Assembly: GCF_001665835.1 (NCBI RefSeq)
Contig: NZ_LZSX01000073.1
Location: 124,001 to 188,000, forward strand
DNA from: Mycobacterium colombiense
GTDB taxonomy: Bacteria; Actinomycetota; Actinomycetes; Mycobacteriales; Mycobacteriaceae
Direction of reading: 5' to 3'
DNA length: 64,000 nucleotides
Positions 16,869 through 25,672 of the stretch are shown here, one piece after another. Numbering within the stretch: the first letter of the stretch is position 1; each line of letters opens with the position of its first letter. The notes beneath the pieces were generated by a model that was given only the letters and a program-made list of their open reading frames with translations, was not told the origin of the DNA and ran no database searches. The position numbers and the translations under genes are program-made.

Positions 16869-17288
16869 TCAGTCCTCCTTGCCGAACTCCATCACGTCGA
16901 GGTTCCAGTACCCGCGCATGTTGGTGATCAGGCCGGCTTCGTCGACCTTGTAGGTGAACACACCGCGCACCTTGCTGGTGACTCCGCCTTCAAACCTGCT
17001 CTGCAGCACCAGAATATGAGCGATCTCGTCGGGCGAACTCGACGGGAAGGTCTCCTCGCACGTGATGGTCAGTTGATTCTGCGCGATGTTGTTGTCGAAG
17101 AATTCGCCGACGGCTGCCTTGCCGCGCACCCCGGTGCCGTCGGGGTTGGTGACGGATTTGCCGATGGGGTCCTCGATGACGACGTCGTCGGTCATCAGCG
17201 CGAGCCAGCCCTCGCGGTCCTTGCCCTGTGCGCAACGCCAGGACGATTGCGACGCCGTCAGTGCGGGGGATTGGGCGGTTTGGGTCAT
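16869..17288 (-). CDS. Rv0760c-like ketosteroid-isomerase-fold protein
   Basis: The 139-residue protein matches Mtb Rv0760c along its length, for example DREGWLALM, DDVVIEDPIGKSVTNPDG, CEETFPSSSPDEIAHILVL and NMRGYWNLD. The fold is the NTF2/SnoaL type shared with ketosteroid isomerase; the Mtb protein is known to bind steroid-like ligands but its reaction is unsettled. The start at 17288 (MTQTAQSPALTASQSSW) matches Mtb and drops a ten-residue upstream extension. It is the last gene of the cyp51 run, 17 bases after the FMN/FAD oxidoreductase. Confidence 0.93.
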   Translation of the reverse strand: MTQTAQSPALTASQSSWRCAQGKDREGWLALMTDDVVIEDPIGKSVTNPDGTGVRGKAAVGEFFDNNIAQNQLTITCEETFPSSSPDEIAHILVLQSRFEGGVTSKVRGVFTYKVDEAGLITNMRGYWNLDVMEFGKED

Positions 17289-17305
17289 CGTTGTTTCTCC
17301 TGTCA

Positions 17306-19360
17306 CTAGATAGCGCACGCGGCGCGCGCGCCTTCCTCGGTGGCTTTGCGGATCAGGCCGAGTCCGGTGCAGTCGCCGGCGGCGTGCACCTCGGCGCCCG
17401 GCAGGGCGTCGACGATCGCATCGAACAGGGCGGTGTCGGGCTCGACAGTGCCGGCCAACACGACGCTGTCGGCGGATAGCCGCCGGGTGGTTCCGGCCGC
17501 GGGGGTGAACTCCACCGCATCGGCGGTGATGTGTTCGGTGGACGCGCGGACGTGTACGGTGACGCCCAGCCGGTCGAGACGGTCCATGTGTTCGGTCCTG
17601 CGCTTGTTGCCCACTTCGGGCGCGATGTCCTTGCCGGCTTCGAGTATGGTCACCAACCGGCCCCGGCCGGCAAGGAATTCGGCGAATTCGAGGGCCACCA
17701 GGTCGCCGCCGACGATGACGACGCGGTGTCCTATCGGCATCCAGGCCCGGCTGGCGAACCGGATCGCGGCTGGCCGCAACAGCCGCTGCGGCCAGCCGGA
17801 CAACGCCGAGGCGCCGATGCGCTGCCAGGCCGGGGCGCCGGATTGCGCACGGCCACCGAGTAACTCACGTAGCCCGGGCCCGGTGTGCACGTGCGCGCGA
17901 TCGGCGCCGGGAATCGGGGGCACGACGACGCGGCCGCCGGTGGCCACCACCACGGCGTCCGGTGCGGCCGCGACGATGTCGCGCACCGAGGCCGGGTGGC
18001 CCAGTCGCACTTCGGTGGTGCCCGCCTTGAGCTCGTCGCACAGATAGCGCAGAAACGGCTGGTTCTCCGGGTGCAGCACCGACGCCCAGCGCAACGCCCC
18101 GCCCAGCTGCGCGCCGCGCTCGAACAGCGTGACCTGGTGGCCGCGTTCGGCGGCGACGCGTGCGGCCTCCAGCCCCGCCGGTCCGCCGCCGATAACCATC
18201 ACCCGTTTCGCGCGGTCGGTGCGGGCCGCGGACAGCTGACGCTCTTTGCCGGTGCGCGGATTGACCGCGCAGTCGACGGAGAAGCGCTGTTCCATTGCGT
18301 CGATGCAGTTTTCACACGAGATGCACTTACGGACCCGGTGCGCCTCGCCGGATGCAATCTTGCGCGGCAGGTCGGGGTCGGCCAGCAGCGGACGGCCCAT
18401 GGCGATGAAGTCCGCCCGGCCGTCGGCCAGGATCCGTTCGGCCCGGGCCGGGTCGTGGATGCGGCCGACGGCGATCACCGGCACATCGACCACCTGCTTG
18501 ACCGCGGCCGCGGCCCCGACGTTGAGTTCGTCGCCGTCGTCGGCGCCGTTGACCATGCCGGTGACCAGCCGATCGATCACCCCGCCGCTGACGTGGAAGG
18601 CGTCGACGCCGGCGGCGACGAGTTCGGGTGCCAGCCTGGCGGTTTCGTAGATGGCCCGGCCGCCGGCGACGCGTTCGTACCCGGAGATGCGCAGTGTGAT
18701 CGGCAGGGCATCGCCGATCTCGGAGCGGATCGCGGCCAGCGTCTCGAGCACCACCCGCACCCGGCCGCGCGCCGAGTCGCCGCGATAGTCGTCGGTGCGC
18801 CGATTGCGTTGCGGGGCAAGGAAGGAGCCCAGCAGCATATAGCCGTGCGCGGCGTGCAGCTCGATGCCGTCGTAGCCGGCCTCGACGGCACGCCGGGCCG
18901 CGGCCTTGAACAGACCGAACACCTCGGTCAGCTGCTGCGCGCTGATCTCGACCGACGGCCGCCCGGTGAGGTAGGAGGGAATCACCGAGGGCCCCAACGA
19001 TTCGACTCCGAAGATCTCGGGCCCCAGGCCGTCGGGCCCCGCATGCACGATCTGGGGCTGGATCTTGGCGCCGTGCTCGTGCACCACCTCCACCAGCGCC
19101 CGGTGCGCGCTCACCGCGTCGTCGGTACTCAGGTGCAGGCCGCCCGGTGTCTCGGGGTGATGGTGGTCAACCCCGGTGGCGCCCAACGTGATCAGCCCGA
19201 CCCCGCCACGGGCGCGTGCCGCGAAGTAGTCGCGGGTGCGCTCCGACGGCAGCCCGCCCGGCGTGCCGTACATCGTCTCCATCGGAGACATGACCAGGCG
19301 GTTGCGCACGCTCATGGCGCCGATTCGTCCCGGCGCCATGAGGTGGCCGAAGCCGGTCAC
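17306..19360 (-). CDS. OYE-type FMN/4Fe-4S/FAD oxidoreductase (2,4-dienoyl-CoA reductase-like)
   Basis: The 684-residue multidomain flavoenzyme has an N-terminal Old-Yellow-Enzyme barrel (about 1-340, with His169/His172 in HAAHGYML). Cluster cysteines follow at 346, 349, 352 and 364 (CISCENC and a later Cys), then an FAD-binding GGGPAG at 391-396 and a second nucleotide-binding GG near 555. This is the layout of FadH/trimethylamine dehydrogenase enzymes, which reduce conjugated C=C bonds with NADPH. Mtb fadH (Rv1175c) has the same design but lies elsewhere; Mtb has no such gene between adhB and Rv0760c. Here it sits 24 bases after adhB, so it probably belongs to that transcript. Confidence 0.88.
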   Translation of the reverse strand: MTGFGHLMAPGRIGAMSVRNRLVMSPMETMYGTPGGLPSERTRDYFAARARGGVGLITLGATGVDHHHPETPGGLHLSTDDAVSAHRALVEVVHEHGAKIQPQIVHAGPDGLGPEIFGVESLGPSVIPSYLTGRPSVEISAQQLTEVFGLFKAAARRAVEAGYDGIELHAAHGYMLLGSFLAPQRNRRTDDYRGDSARGRVRVVLETLAAIRSEIGDALPITLRISGYERVAGGRAIYETARLAPELVAAGVDAFHVSGGVIDRLVTGMVNGADDGDELNVGAAAAVKQVVDVPVIAVGRIHDPARAERILADGRADFIAMGRPLLADPDLPRKIASGEAHRVRKCISCENCIDAMEQRFSVDCAVNPRTGKERQLSAARTDRAKRVMVIGGGPAGLEAARVAAERGHQVTLFERGAQLGGALRWASVLHPENQPFLRYLCDELKAGTTEVRLGHPASVRDIVAAAPDAVVVATGGRVVVPPIPGADRAHVHTGPGLRELLGGRAQSGAPAWQRIGASALSGWPQRLLRPAAIRFASRAWMPIGHRVVIVGGDLVALEFAEFLAGRGRLVTILEAGKDIAPEVGNKRRTEHMDRLDRLGVTVHVRASTEHITADAVEFTPAAGTTRRLSADSVVLAGTVEPDTALFDAIVDALPGAEVHAAGDCTGLGLIRKATEEGARAACAI

Positions 19361-19384
19361 TGAGCGGACGCGGCTGATAAGTGG

Positions 19385-20512
19385 TTACCGGTCGGCGTCG
19401 GTGAACCGGATGACGCCGCGAATGTTCTTGCCGTCCAGCATGTCCTGGTAGCCGTCGTTGATCTGCTCCAGCTTGTACTGGCGGGTGATCATGTCGTCCA
19501 GGTTCAGCTTGCCGGCCTTGTACATCGACAGCAGTTGCGGGATGTCGTACTGCGGGTTGCCGCCACCGAAGATGGTGCCCTGCAGGTTCTTCTGCATCAG
19601 CGTCAGCATCGCCAGGTTCAGGTTGACGTTGGTGTCCAGCAGGCTACCGATGGCGGTCAGCACGCAGGTGCCGCCCTTTTGGGTGATGTTCAGGTAGCTG
19701 TCGACGTCGGCGCCCTGCAGCTCGCCCACGGTGACCACGACCTTGTGGGCCATCAGGCCGTAGGTGACCTCGGCCATGCCCGCCATCGCGGCGAAGATGT
19801 CCGGGTAGACGTGGGTGGCGCCGAACTTGAGGGCCTGGTCGCGCTTCCACTCGATCGGGTCGATCGCGAAGATGTAGCGGGCGCCGGCGTTGACGGCTCC
19901 CTGCAGCGCTGCCATGCCGACCCCGCCGACTCCGACGATGGCGACGTCCTGGCCCGGGCGGACGTCAGCGGTGCGGACCGACGAGCCGTAGCCCGTGGTG
20001 ACGCCGCAGCCGACCAGCGCGGCGACCTCGAACGGGACGGACGGGTCGATCTTCACCACGGAGCTGCGGTGCACGACCATGTACGGGGAGAACGTGCCCA
20101 GCAGGGTCATGGGGTAGACGTTCTGCCCCTTGGCCTGGATGCGGAAGGTGCCGTCTGACACCGCGGCGCCGCCTAGCAGGCCCGCGCCCAGGTCGCACAG
20201 GTTGCGCATGCCCGCCTGACAGGTCGGACACTGCCCACACGACGGGATGAACGACAGCACGACGTGGTCACCCGGGGCGATGTCTTCGACGCCCGGACCG
20301 ACCTCGGTGACGATGCCCGCGCCCTCGTGGCCGCCCAGCACCGGGAATCCGGCCATCGGGATACCCCCGGTGACCAGGTGATGGTCGGAGTGGCACATGC
20401 CCGCCGCTTCCATCTGGATCTTGACCTCATGCGCTTGCGGGTCGCCGATCTCGATTTCCTCGATAGACCACGGCTGGTTGAACTCCCAGATCAGTGCGCC
20501 TTTTGTCTTCAC
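19385..20512 (-). CDS. adhB: Zinc-dependent alcohol dehydrogenase AdhB
   Basis: The 375-residue medium-chain dehydrogenase has the same length as Mtb AdhB (Rv0761c). Catalytic zinc ligands are Cys40 in MCHSDHH and His62-Glu63 in GGHEGAG. The structural zinc set is Cys92, 95, 98 and 106 (SCGQCPTCQ onward). The dinucleotide motif is VGVGGVGM. It should interconvert an alcohol and an aldehyde. The subfamily includes NDMA-dependent, mycofactocin-linked enzymes, so its cofactor may not exchange freely; that is inference. It follows Rv0762c after 146 bases that contain a hairpin. Confidence 0.93.
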   Translation of the reverse strand: MKTKGALIWEFNQPWSIEEIEIGDPQAHEVKIQMEAAGMCHSDHHLVTGGIPMAGFPVLGGHEGAGIVTEVGPGVEDIAPGDHVVLSFIPSCGQCPTCQAGMRNLCDLGAGLLGGAAVSDGTFRIQAKGQNVYPMTLLGTFSPYMVVHRSSVVKIDPSVPFEVAALVGCGVTTGYGSSVRTADVRPGQDVAIVGVGGVGMAALQGAVNAGARYIFAIDPIEWKRDQALKFGATHVYPDIFAAMAGMAEVTYGLMAHKVVVTVGELQGADVDSYLNITQKGGTCVLTAIGSLLDTNVNLNLAMLTLMQKNLQGTIFGGGNPQYDIPQLLSMYKAGKLNLDDMITRQYKLEQINDGYQDMLDGKNIRGVIRFTDADR

Positions 20513-20586
20513 GATGGTCCTGACCCCATTTCGCCTTTGAATTGATCAGCGCTGACCGGCCCCTTTATGCCGGCCAGCTAGGTGAC

Positions 20587-20603
20587 GGGTGCCACAGGCA
20601 CCC
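20587..20603 (-). terminator. Hairpin between the Rv0762c-like gene and adhB
   Basis: Perfect seven-base arms GGGTGCC and GGCACCC with a three-base loop lie 55 bases past the Rv0762c-like stop and upstream of adhB. It could be a partial terminator dividing the cyp51 run into two transcripts. Confidence 0.4.
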
Positions 20604-20658
20604 TTGTCGCGTCAGCATAGCGCGTGCAACAAATCAAATGCTTGGTTGGCTCCCGCTG

Positions 20659-21209
20659 TCACCAGATGGGGACGGGGGCCTCGCCAAGCGGGTAGTAACC
20701 GGGCAGCTTTTCGCCGGCGATGCTGCGCTCGATCCGCCTCTGCATGCCCTCGCTCAGGTCGCCGGACTCGATGAGCTTGCCGAACATGGACGCGACGTGG
20801 CCGAAGTCGAAGAAGTCGCGCTGCCATTCGATCCGCTGGTCGCCGTTGAGCCGGAACCAGCTGCCGCCGATGCCGTAGATCTCGTCCTGGGTGCCGTCGG
20901 TCTTGTTGACGATCTGCTTCCAGAAGCCGACGATCTCGCCCTGCTTCTCGTCGATGAGCACCTTCTGGTACTCGTACACCCAGTTCTCCAGGCCCTCCAT
21001 CTCCAGGCCCAGGGCGACGTCGCGGATTTCGTCGACGCCGACGCACATCACGTCTTCCTTGGGGCCGATGTTCCAGCCGTAGGTGGCGTCTTGGGTGTAG
21101 AAGTCCGCCAACGGTCGCCAGTCGCCGGCCTTCTCGCAGTCCTTGTTGGCCTGCAGCCAGCGGTCGACCCATGCCTCGAGATCTTCGCGCGAGTGTGACG
21201 CCATTGTCA

Positions 21210-21210
<1 letters not shown>
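20659..21210 (-). CDS. Rv0762c-like SnoaL-fold protein
   Basis: The 183-residue protein matches Mtb Rv0762c (start MTMASHSREDLEAWVDRWLQ, end GYYPLGEAPVPIW). The sequence suggests an NTF2/SnoaL-like fold with many aromatic residues lining a possible pocket (ATYGWNIGP, GGSWFRLNG, EWQRDFFDFGH). Members of this fold are isomerases, cyclases or binding proteins; no reaction is proven. The ATG at 21210 overlaps the ferredoxin stop by one base, so translation is coupled. It is the second fold of this type in the cluster, with Rv0760c. Confidence 0.88.
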
Positions 21211-21431
<221 letters not shown>

Positions 21432-22784
21432 TTACGCGCTGCGCTTGCGGTAGCGGACCTTGGCCGGCCGGGCCAGCTGCACCACCATCTTGGAGTGGTC
21501 GTTGTGATAGCTGTCCGCAGGCTGCGCCATCTCGAACTCGTACTCGCGCAACAGGACCGAGAAGATCGCCTTGATCTGCATCTGGGCGAACGCGGCGCCG
21601 ACGCAGCGGTGCCGGCCCGCGCCGAACGGAATCCAGGTCCACCGGTTGACGATGTCGGCCTGCTCGGGCTTGTTGTAGCGGTCCGGTTTGAACGCATCCG
21701 GGTCGGGAAAGTCCCCGGGAATCCGGTTCGAGATCGCCGGGGAGGCCGCGACGAAATCACCGGCGTGGATCGGGAAGCCCTCCACCTCGAACTCGCCCTG
21801 GGCCACCCGCATCAGGATGATCAGCGGCGGGTGCAGCCGCAGCGTCTCCTTGACCACGTTGTCCAGCTTCGGAATCGACCGCAGCGCATGGAAACTCACC
21901 TCCTGGCCGTCGGCGTAGAGCTCCTCGAGCTCGGCCAGCACCTCGGCGTACACGTCGGGGTGGCGGATCAACTCGATCAGGGTCCACGCTGAGGTCCCCG
22001 AACTGGTGTGGTGCCCGGCGAACATCAGCGAGATGAACATCCCGGTGACCTCGTCGGCCGAGAAGCGCGGCTGGCCATCTTCGTCCTTGATCGAGACGAG
22101 CACGTCGAGCATGTCACGGTCGGCCTTGTCCTTCGGCGGGTGGGCCAGCCGCTGGTTCATGATTTCCTGCACCAGCGCAACGAGTTTGACGCGGGCCTCG
22201 TCGCGACGCTGAAAGCTCTCGATCGGCAGGTAGGGGTCCACGTAACACAGCGGGTCGGTGCCGCGTTCCAGCTCGTGGTAGTACTCCGCGAACCGGTGGT
22301 CGAGCTGGTTGCGGAATTTCACGCCGATCAGGCACGCCGTCGAGGTGTAGATGGTCAGCTCGGAGAAGAAGTCGAGCAGCTCGATCTCACCCTCGTCGCC
22401 CCAGTCGGCGATCATCCCCTTCACCTGAGCCTCGATGGTCGCGGCGTGGCCCTTCATCTGCTCGCCGCGCAGCGCCGAGTTGTGCAGCATCTCCTTGCGC
22501 CGCTCCGGGCTGGCATCGAACACCACACCCTTACCGAAGATCGGCGCCATGAATGGGTACGCCGCAGCCTGGTCCAAGTCCTCGTCGGCGGACCGGAAGA
22601 AGAACTCGTTGGCACCGGCGCCGGAGAGCAGGATGACGTGCTTGTCGACCAGCTGGAACCAGCCGACGTCACCGCACTCGTCACGGACTCGCTTCATCAA
22701 ACCGATTGGGTCGGTACGGAATTCCTCGAGGTGGCCGTGCTCTTGTTCGCCGCCGGAAACCCGCGGCACGATAGCGGTGGTCAC
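21432..22784 (-). CDS. cyp51: CYP51, sterol 14-alpha-demethylase
   Basis: The 450-residue P450 aligns closely with Mtb CYP51 (451 residues), for example RVSGG, EHGHLEEFRTDPIGLM, YPFMAPIFGKGVVFDASPER and GTDPLCYVDPYLPIESF. The I-helix motif is MFAGHHTSSG and the heme Cys394 is in FGAGRHRCVG. CYP51 oxidatively removes the 14-alpha-methyl of sterols and binds azoles. Its physiological substrate in mycobacteria is unclear, since they do not make cholesterol. The GTG start at 22784 overlaps the SDR stop by four bases; the longer frame to 22967 is an artefact of that overlap. Confidence 0.96.
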   Translation of the reverse strand: MTTAIVPRVSGGEQEHGHLEEFRTDPIGLMKRVRDECGDVGWFQLVDKHVILLSGAGANEFFFRSADEDLDQAAAYPFMAPIFGKGVVFDASPERRKEMLHNSALRGEQMKGHAATIEAQVKGMIADWGDEGEIELLDFFSELTIYTSTACLIGVKFRNQLDHRFAEYYHELERGTDPLCYVDPYLPIESFQRRDEARVKLVALVQEIMNQRLAHPPKDKADRDMLDVLVSIKDEDGQPRFSADEVTGMFISLMFAGHHTSSGTSAWTLIELIRHPDVYAEVLAELEELYADGQEVSFHALRSIPKLDNVVKETLRLHPPLIILMRVAQGEFEVEGFPIHAGDFVAASPAISNRIPGDFPDPDAFKPDRYNKPEQADIVNRWTWIPFGAGRHRCVGAAFAQMQIKAIFSVLLREYEFEMAQPADSYHNDHSKMVVQLARPAKVRYRKRSA

Positions 22785-23608
22785 TGTCCTGGCATCCCCT
22801 CTTCGCCGAGTGCGAGTTTCTGGCGATTTTTGTCGTCGGCCAACGGGGCTTCGGGCTGAAGCTCCATGTTCGCGATGAAGCCACCGCGCGGTGTCTCGGC
22901 GACGAACGTGATGGCGCGTCCCAAATCCGCCGCGCGCAGGAAGTAGTCGTGGCGGGCCTGGCCCCACTTGGCCCAGTCCTCGAGGGCGGGGCCGATCTTC
23001 TCCGCCGGCAGGCTCCAGCCCATCGACGTCTTCGTCGGGCCGGGATGCACGATCGAGGCCCGCACGCCGGTGCCCTCGAGTTCCATCTGGAAGTTGGTGA
23101 CCATTGCGACGAGCGCGGCCTTGGCCGCGCCGTAGGCGCCCATGTGTGGGCGCTGCCGCAGGGCCACATCGGAACCCACGAAGATCAGGTCGCCGCGTTG
23201 CCGGTCGAGCATGCCGGGCAGCACCGCGGTGGCCAGCCGGTTGGCGCCGACCAGGTGGATCTGCAGCTGCGACTCGAACTCGTCGGTGGTGATCTCGGCG
23301 AGCTTGCCGAAGTAGGTGTCACCGGCACCGGCCACCAGCACCTCGATGTCGCCGAGCGCCTCAGTCGACTGTGCGACAAAGGATTTCACCGAGTTCGGAT
23401 CGGTGACGTCCAGGTGGAATCCGACCGCCTCGCCGCCATCGGCGTTGATCTTGCCGACGATGTCGTCGAGCTTCTCGACCCGGCGCGCACCCAGGGCGAC
23501 CGGGAAACCGTGCGCCGCGAGTTCGATGGCGGTTGCCTCTCCGATGCCGGAGGACGCACCGGCCACGATGGCGGGTCGGCGTTCGGGCAAGGGTTCAAAC
23601 CGGGGCAT
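22781..23608 (-). CDS. Short-chain dehydrogenase/reductase (Rv0765c-like)
   Basis: The 275-residue classical SDR has cofactor motif GASSGIG (residues 17-23), catalytic Ser146 and the YGAAK pair Tyr159/Lys163. It would oxidise an alcohol or reduce a ketone with NAD(P). In the cyp51 cluster a hydroxyl formed by a P450 is a natural substrate; this is inference from context. It is flush with cyp123 upstream (TGA then ATG) and overlaps cyp51 by GTGA, so it is tightly coupled to both P450s. Confidence 0.9.
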   Translation of the reverse strand: MPRFEPLPERRPAIVAGASSGIGEATAIELAAHGFPVALGARRVEKLDDIVGKINADGGEAVGFHLDVTDPNSVKSFVAQSTEALGDIEVLVAGAGDTYFGKLAEITTDEFESQLQIHLVGANRLATAVLPGMLDRQRGDLIFVGSDVALRQRPHMGAYGAAKAALVAMVTNFQMELEGTGVRASIVHPGPTKTSMGWSLPAEKIGPALEDWAKWGQARHDYFLRAADLGRAITFVAETPRGGFIANMELQPEAPLADDKNRQKLALGEEGMPGQ

Positions 23609-24826
23609 TCAGCGGACCTCCACGCTCATCGGTAGGTGAGCGAATCCGCGGACATTGCTCGAGTGGACGCGGACGGCGTTGGCCTCGTCCACCTCGTAGC
23701 CGCGGATTCGCTTGAACAACTCGGTGAGCGCAACCCGGGCTTCCATCCGCGCCAGATGCGCGCCCAGGCAGAAGTGTGCGCCGCTACCGAAACTCAATAG
23801 TTTGGGCCCGATTTCGCGCCCGATCAGGTAGTCGTCGGGGTTGTCGAAGACCCGCTCATCGCGATGCCCGGACCCGGGCAACAGCAGCAGCACATCGCCC
23901 TCGGGAATGGTGGTGTCGTAGAGGGTGAGCTCGCCGGACACGGTGCGGGCCAGGATCTGGCTGGAAGTGTCGTAGCGCAGGGTCTCCTCGACCCACAGCG
24001 GCACCCGCGACAGGTCCTCGTAGACCGGCGTCAGTTGATCCGGGTTCTGGTGACCCCAAAATGCGGCATTGGCAAGCAGTTTGGTGGTGGTCTCGTTGCC
24101 GGCGATCACCATCAGGAACATGAAGCCGAGCACCTCGTCGTCGGTGAGCCGGTCACCGTCGATCTCGGCCTCCAGCAACGCCGAGGTCAGATCGTCGGTC
24201 AGCTTCTCGCGCCGCTCGGCCACCATGCCCTGGTAGTAGACGATCAGGTTGAGGGAGGCCTCCACCGCCTCGGGCGGCACGTCGTTGACACCTTCCGCGC
24301 GGTGCATCACCCCGTCGGCCCAGGCTCGCACCTGATCCCGATCTGGCTCGGGGACGCCCATCAATTCGGAGATGACGTCCATCGGCAGCTTGCCGGCGAA
24401 CTCGTCGACGTAGTCGACCGCACCGTCCTTGGCCTTGGCCAGCATGGTGTCGAGATGCTGTGTCGCGATCTCGGTGACGCGGGGCTCTAGTTCGCGAATC
24501 CGGCGCGGGGTGAAGCCTTTCGAGACCAGCGTCCGCAGCCGCAGGTGGGCGGGATCGTCCATCGCCAGGAACGACATCGTTTTGCTGGCGTGCGGGCCTC
24601 GTGACGCCGGGTCCAGCGAGACGCCGTACTTGTTGGAAAGCGTTGTGCTGTTGCGGAATCCCTGTAGCACGTCCTGGTGCCGCGACAGCGCCCAGAATTT
24701 CAGCTCGTCATTGCGATACAGCGGGGCCTCGTCGCGCAGCCGCTTGTAGTAGGGGTACGGATCTTCGTGGAAGTCGTAGTCGTAGGGATCGAGGACCAGC
24801 TCGTGGTCGCCCACATGGACGGTCAT
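23609..24826 (-). CDS. cyp123: Cytochrome P450 CYP123
   Basis: The 405-residue bacterial class I P450 has I-helix motif IAGNETTTK, an EETLRYD ExxR motif and heme Cys353 in FGSGAHFCLG. Length and place match Mtb CYP123A1 (Rv0766c, 402 residues), whose substrate is not established. It is the second gene of the run, directly after the TetR stop, and shares the ferredoxin downstream. It probably hydroxylates a lipid or steroid-like compound. Confidence 0.93.
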   Translation of the reverse strand: MTVHVGDHELVLDPYDYDFHEDPYPYYKRLRDEAPLYRNDELKFWALSRHQDVLQGFRNSTTLSNKYGVSLDPASRGPHASKTMSFLAMDDPAHLRLRTLVSKGFTPRRIRELEPRVTEIATQHLDTMLAKAKDGAVDYVDEFAGKLPMDVISELMGVPEPDRDQVRAWADGVMHRAEGVNDVPPEAVEASLNLIVYYQGMVAERREKLTDDLTSALLEAEIDGDRLTDDEVLGFMFLMVIAGNETTTKLLANAAFWGHQNPDQLTPVYEDLSRVPLWVEETLRYDTSSQILARTVSGELTLYDTTIPEGDVLLLLPGSGHRDERVFDNPDDYLIGREIGPKLLSFGSGAHFCLGAHLARMEARVALTELFKRIRGYEVDEANAVRVHSSNVRGFAHLPMSVEVR

Positions 24827-25462
24827 TTAAGTTCTTGTCTCCTGGCTTGTGTTCCGGGGGCCGGGCAGGATCAGGCTCACTACATAGGCCAATTGGTCGG
24901 CGATCTGGTGATAGGTGACCTGGCCGCTGGCGGCCTGCACCAATGCGCCGAAGAACATCATCTCGAGCGCGGCCACCGTGTTCGGGTCGGCGCCGGGCCC
25001 GATCGCCGTCGCGATGCGCCGGTGGATCTCCGCCCCGATGCGGTCGCGGACGGCACCTACCGCGGGATCGGTGCCACCACCGAGCAGTGCCGTCGTGCAC
25101 GCGGCGCCCACCTCCGGCTCGTCGGCGACCACCAGCGCCAGGTGGCGCAACACCTTGTCCACTCGGACCGGCATCGGGTCGTTGACGTCGGTGAAGAACG
25201 GAACCTGCCGCACCAAGTCCAGGTAGACCTCGGCGATCAGGTGGTTCTTCGACGAGAAGTAGGTGTACGCGGTGGCCGGGGCGACTTTGGCGCGGGCGGC
25301 GACCGCGCGCACGGTCAGGTCGGCGTAGGACTTCTCCCGCAAGGTCTCGATACCGGCCACCAGTACCTTGCGGAAGGTCTCCTCCTGGCGACGGTTGCGC
25401 GCCGGCTGACCGGTCTGGCGGTCGCCGTCGGATGTGATCGTCACCAGTGCGTCGCTGGACAC
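24827..25462 (-). CDS. TetR-family regulator of the cyp51/aldA divergon (Rv0767c-like)
   Basis: The 211-residue regulator has a helix-turn-helix at about residues 45-70 (DLTVRAVAARAKVAPATAYT) and a ligand-binding C-terminal domain. It starts at a GTG (25460-25462) that lies inside an inverted repeat GGACA-N2-TGTCC, and a second copy is 46 bases upstream of aldA. It is the first gene of the P450 run, directly abutting cyp123. The layout is that of a local repressor controlling itself and both divergent operons. Inducer unknown, perhaps a pathway intermediate. Confidence 0.9.
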   Translation of the reverse strand: MSSDALVTITSDGDRQTGQPARNRRQEETFRKVLVAGIETLREKSYADLTVRAVAARAKVAPATAYTYFSSKNHLIAEVYLDLVRQVPFFTDVNDPMPVRVDKVLRHLALVVADEPEVGAACTTALLGGGTDPAVGAVRDRIGAEIHRRIATAIGPGADPNTVAALEMMFFGALVQAASGQVTYHQIADQLAYVVSLILPGPRNTSQETRT

Positions 25463-25468
25463 ATGTCC
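25457..25468. promoter_or_regulatory. Candidate TetR operator 1 (over the TetR start codon)
   Basis: GGACA-CA-TGTCC is a perfect 5-base inverted repeat that overlaps the regulator's GTG start. The same half-sites recur at 25615-25626. Confidence 0.6.
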
Positions 25469-25614
25469 AAGCTAGTGGACCGAGACGGCATGAAGCAAGC
25501 CCGCAGCACAAATATGCTGTTTAATCGCCATTTATCGGAGTGTTTTGCGCAACGTTCGAGATCGGCTCTTGCACCGTCGGCGACCTGGCGACTATGGTTC
25601 GATCGGACGATATC

Positions 25615-25626
25615 GGACAACTGTCC
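25615..25626. promoter_or_regulatory. Candidate TetR operator 2 (aldA promoter side)
   Basis: GGACA-AC-TGTCC has the same arms and spacing as the site at 25457. It lies 46 bases before the aldA ATG. ATCGGAC occurs twice ten bases apart here (25602, 25612). Confidence 0.6.
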
Positions 25627-25672
25627 ACCAGATTGGCGTGCCGGGTTTGCCGCGCACAGACGGGAGCGGGAC

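Noticed and set aside
17885..19363. 492-residue plus-strand frame
   Set aside because: It is antisense to the OYE/FeS/FAD oxidoreductase, with His/Gln/Asp-rich shadow sequence.
24677..25672. Upstream extension of aldA
   Set aside because: The frame is open but runs antisense through the TetR and its promoter; the AldA family start is at 25673.
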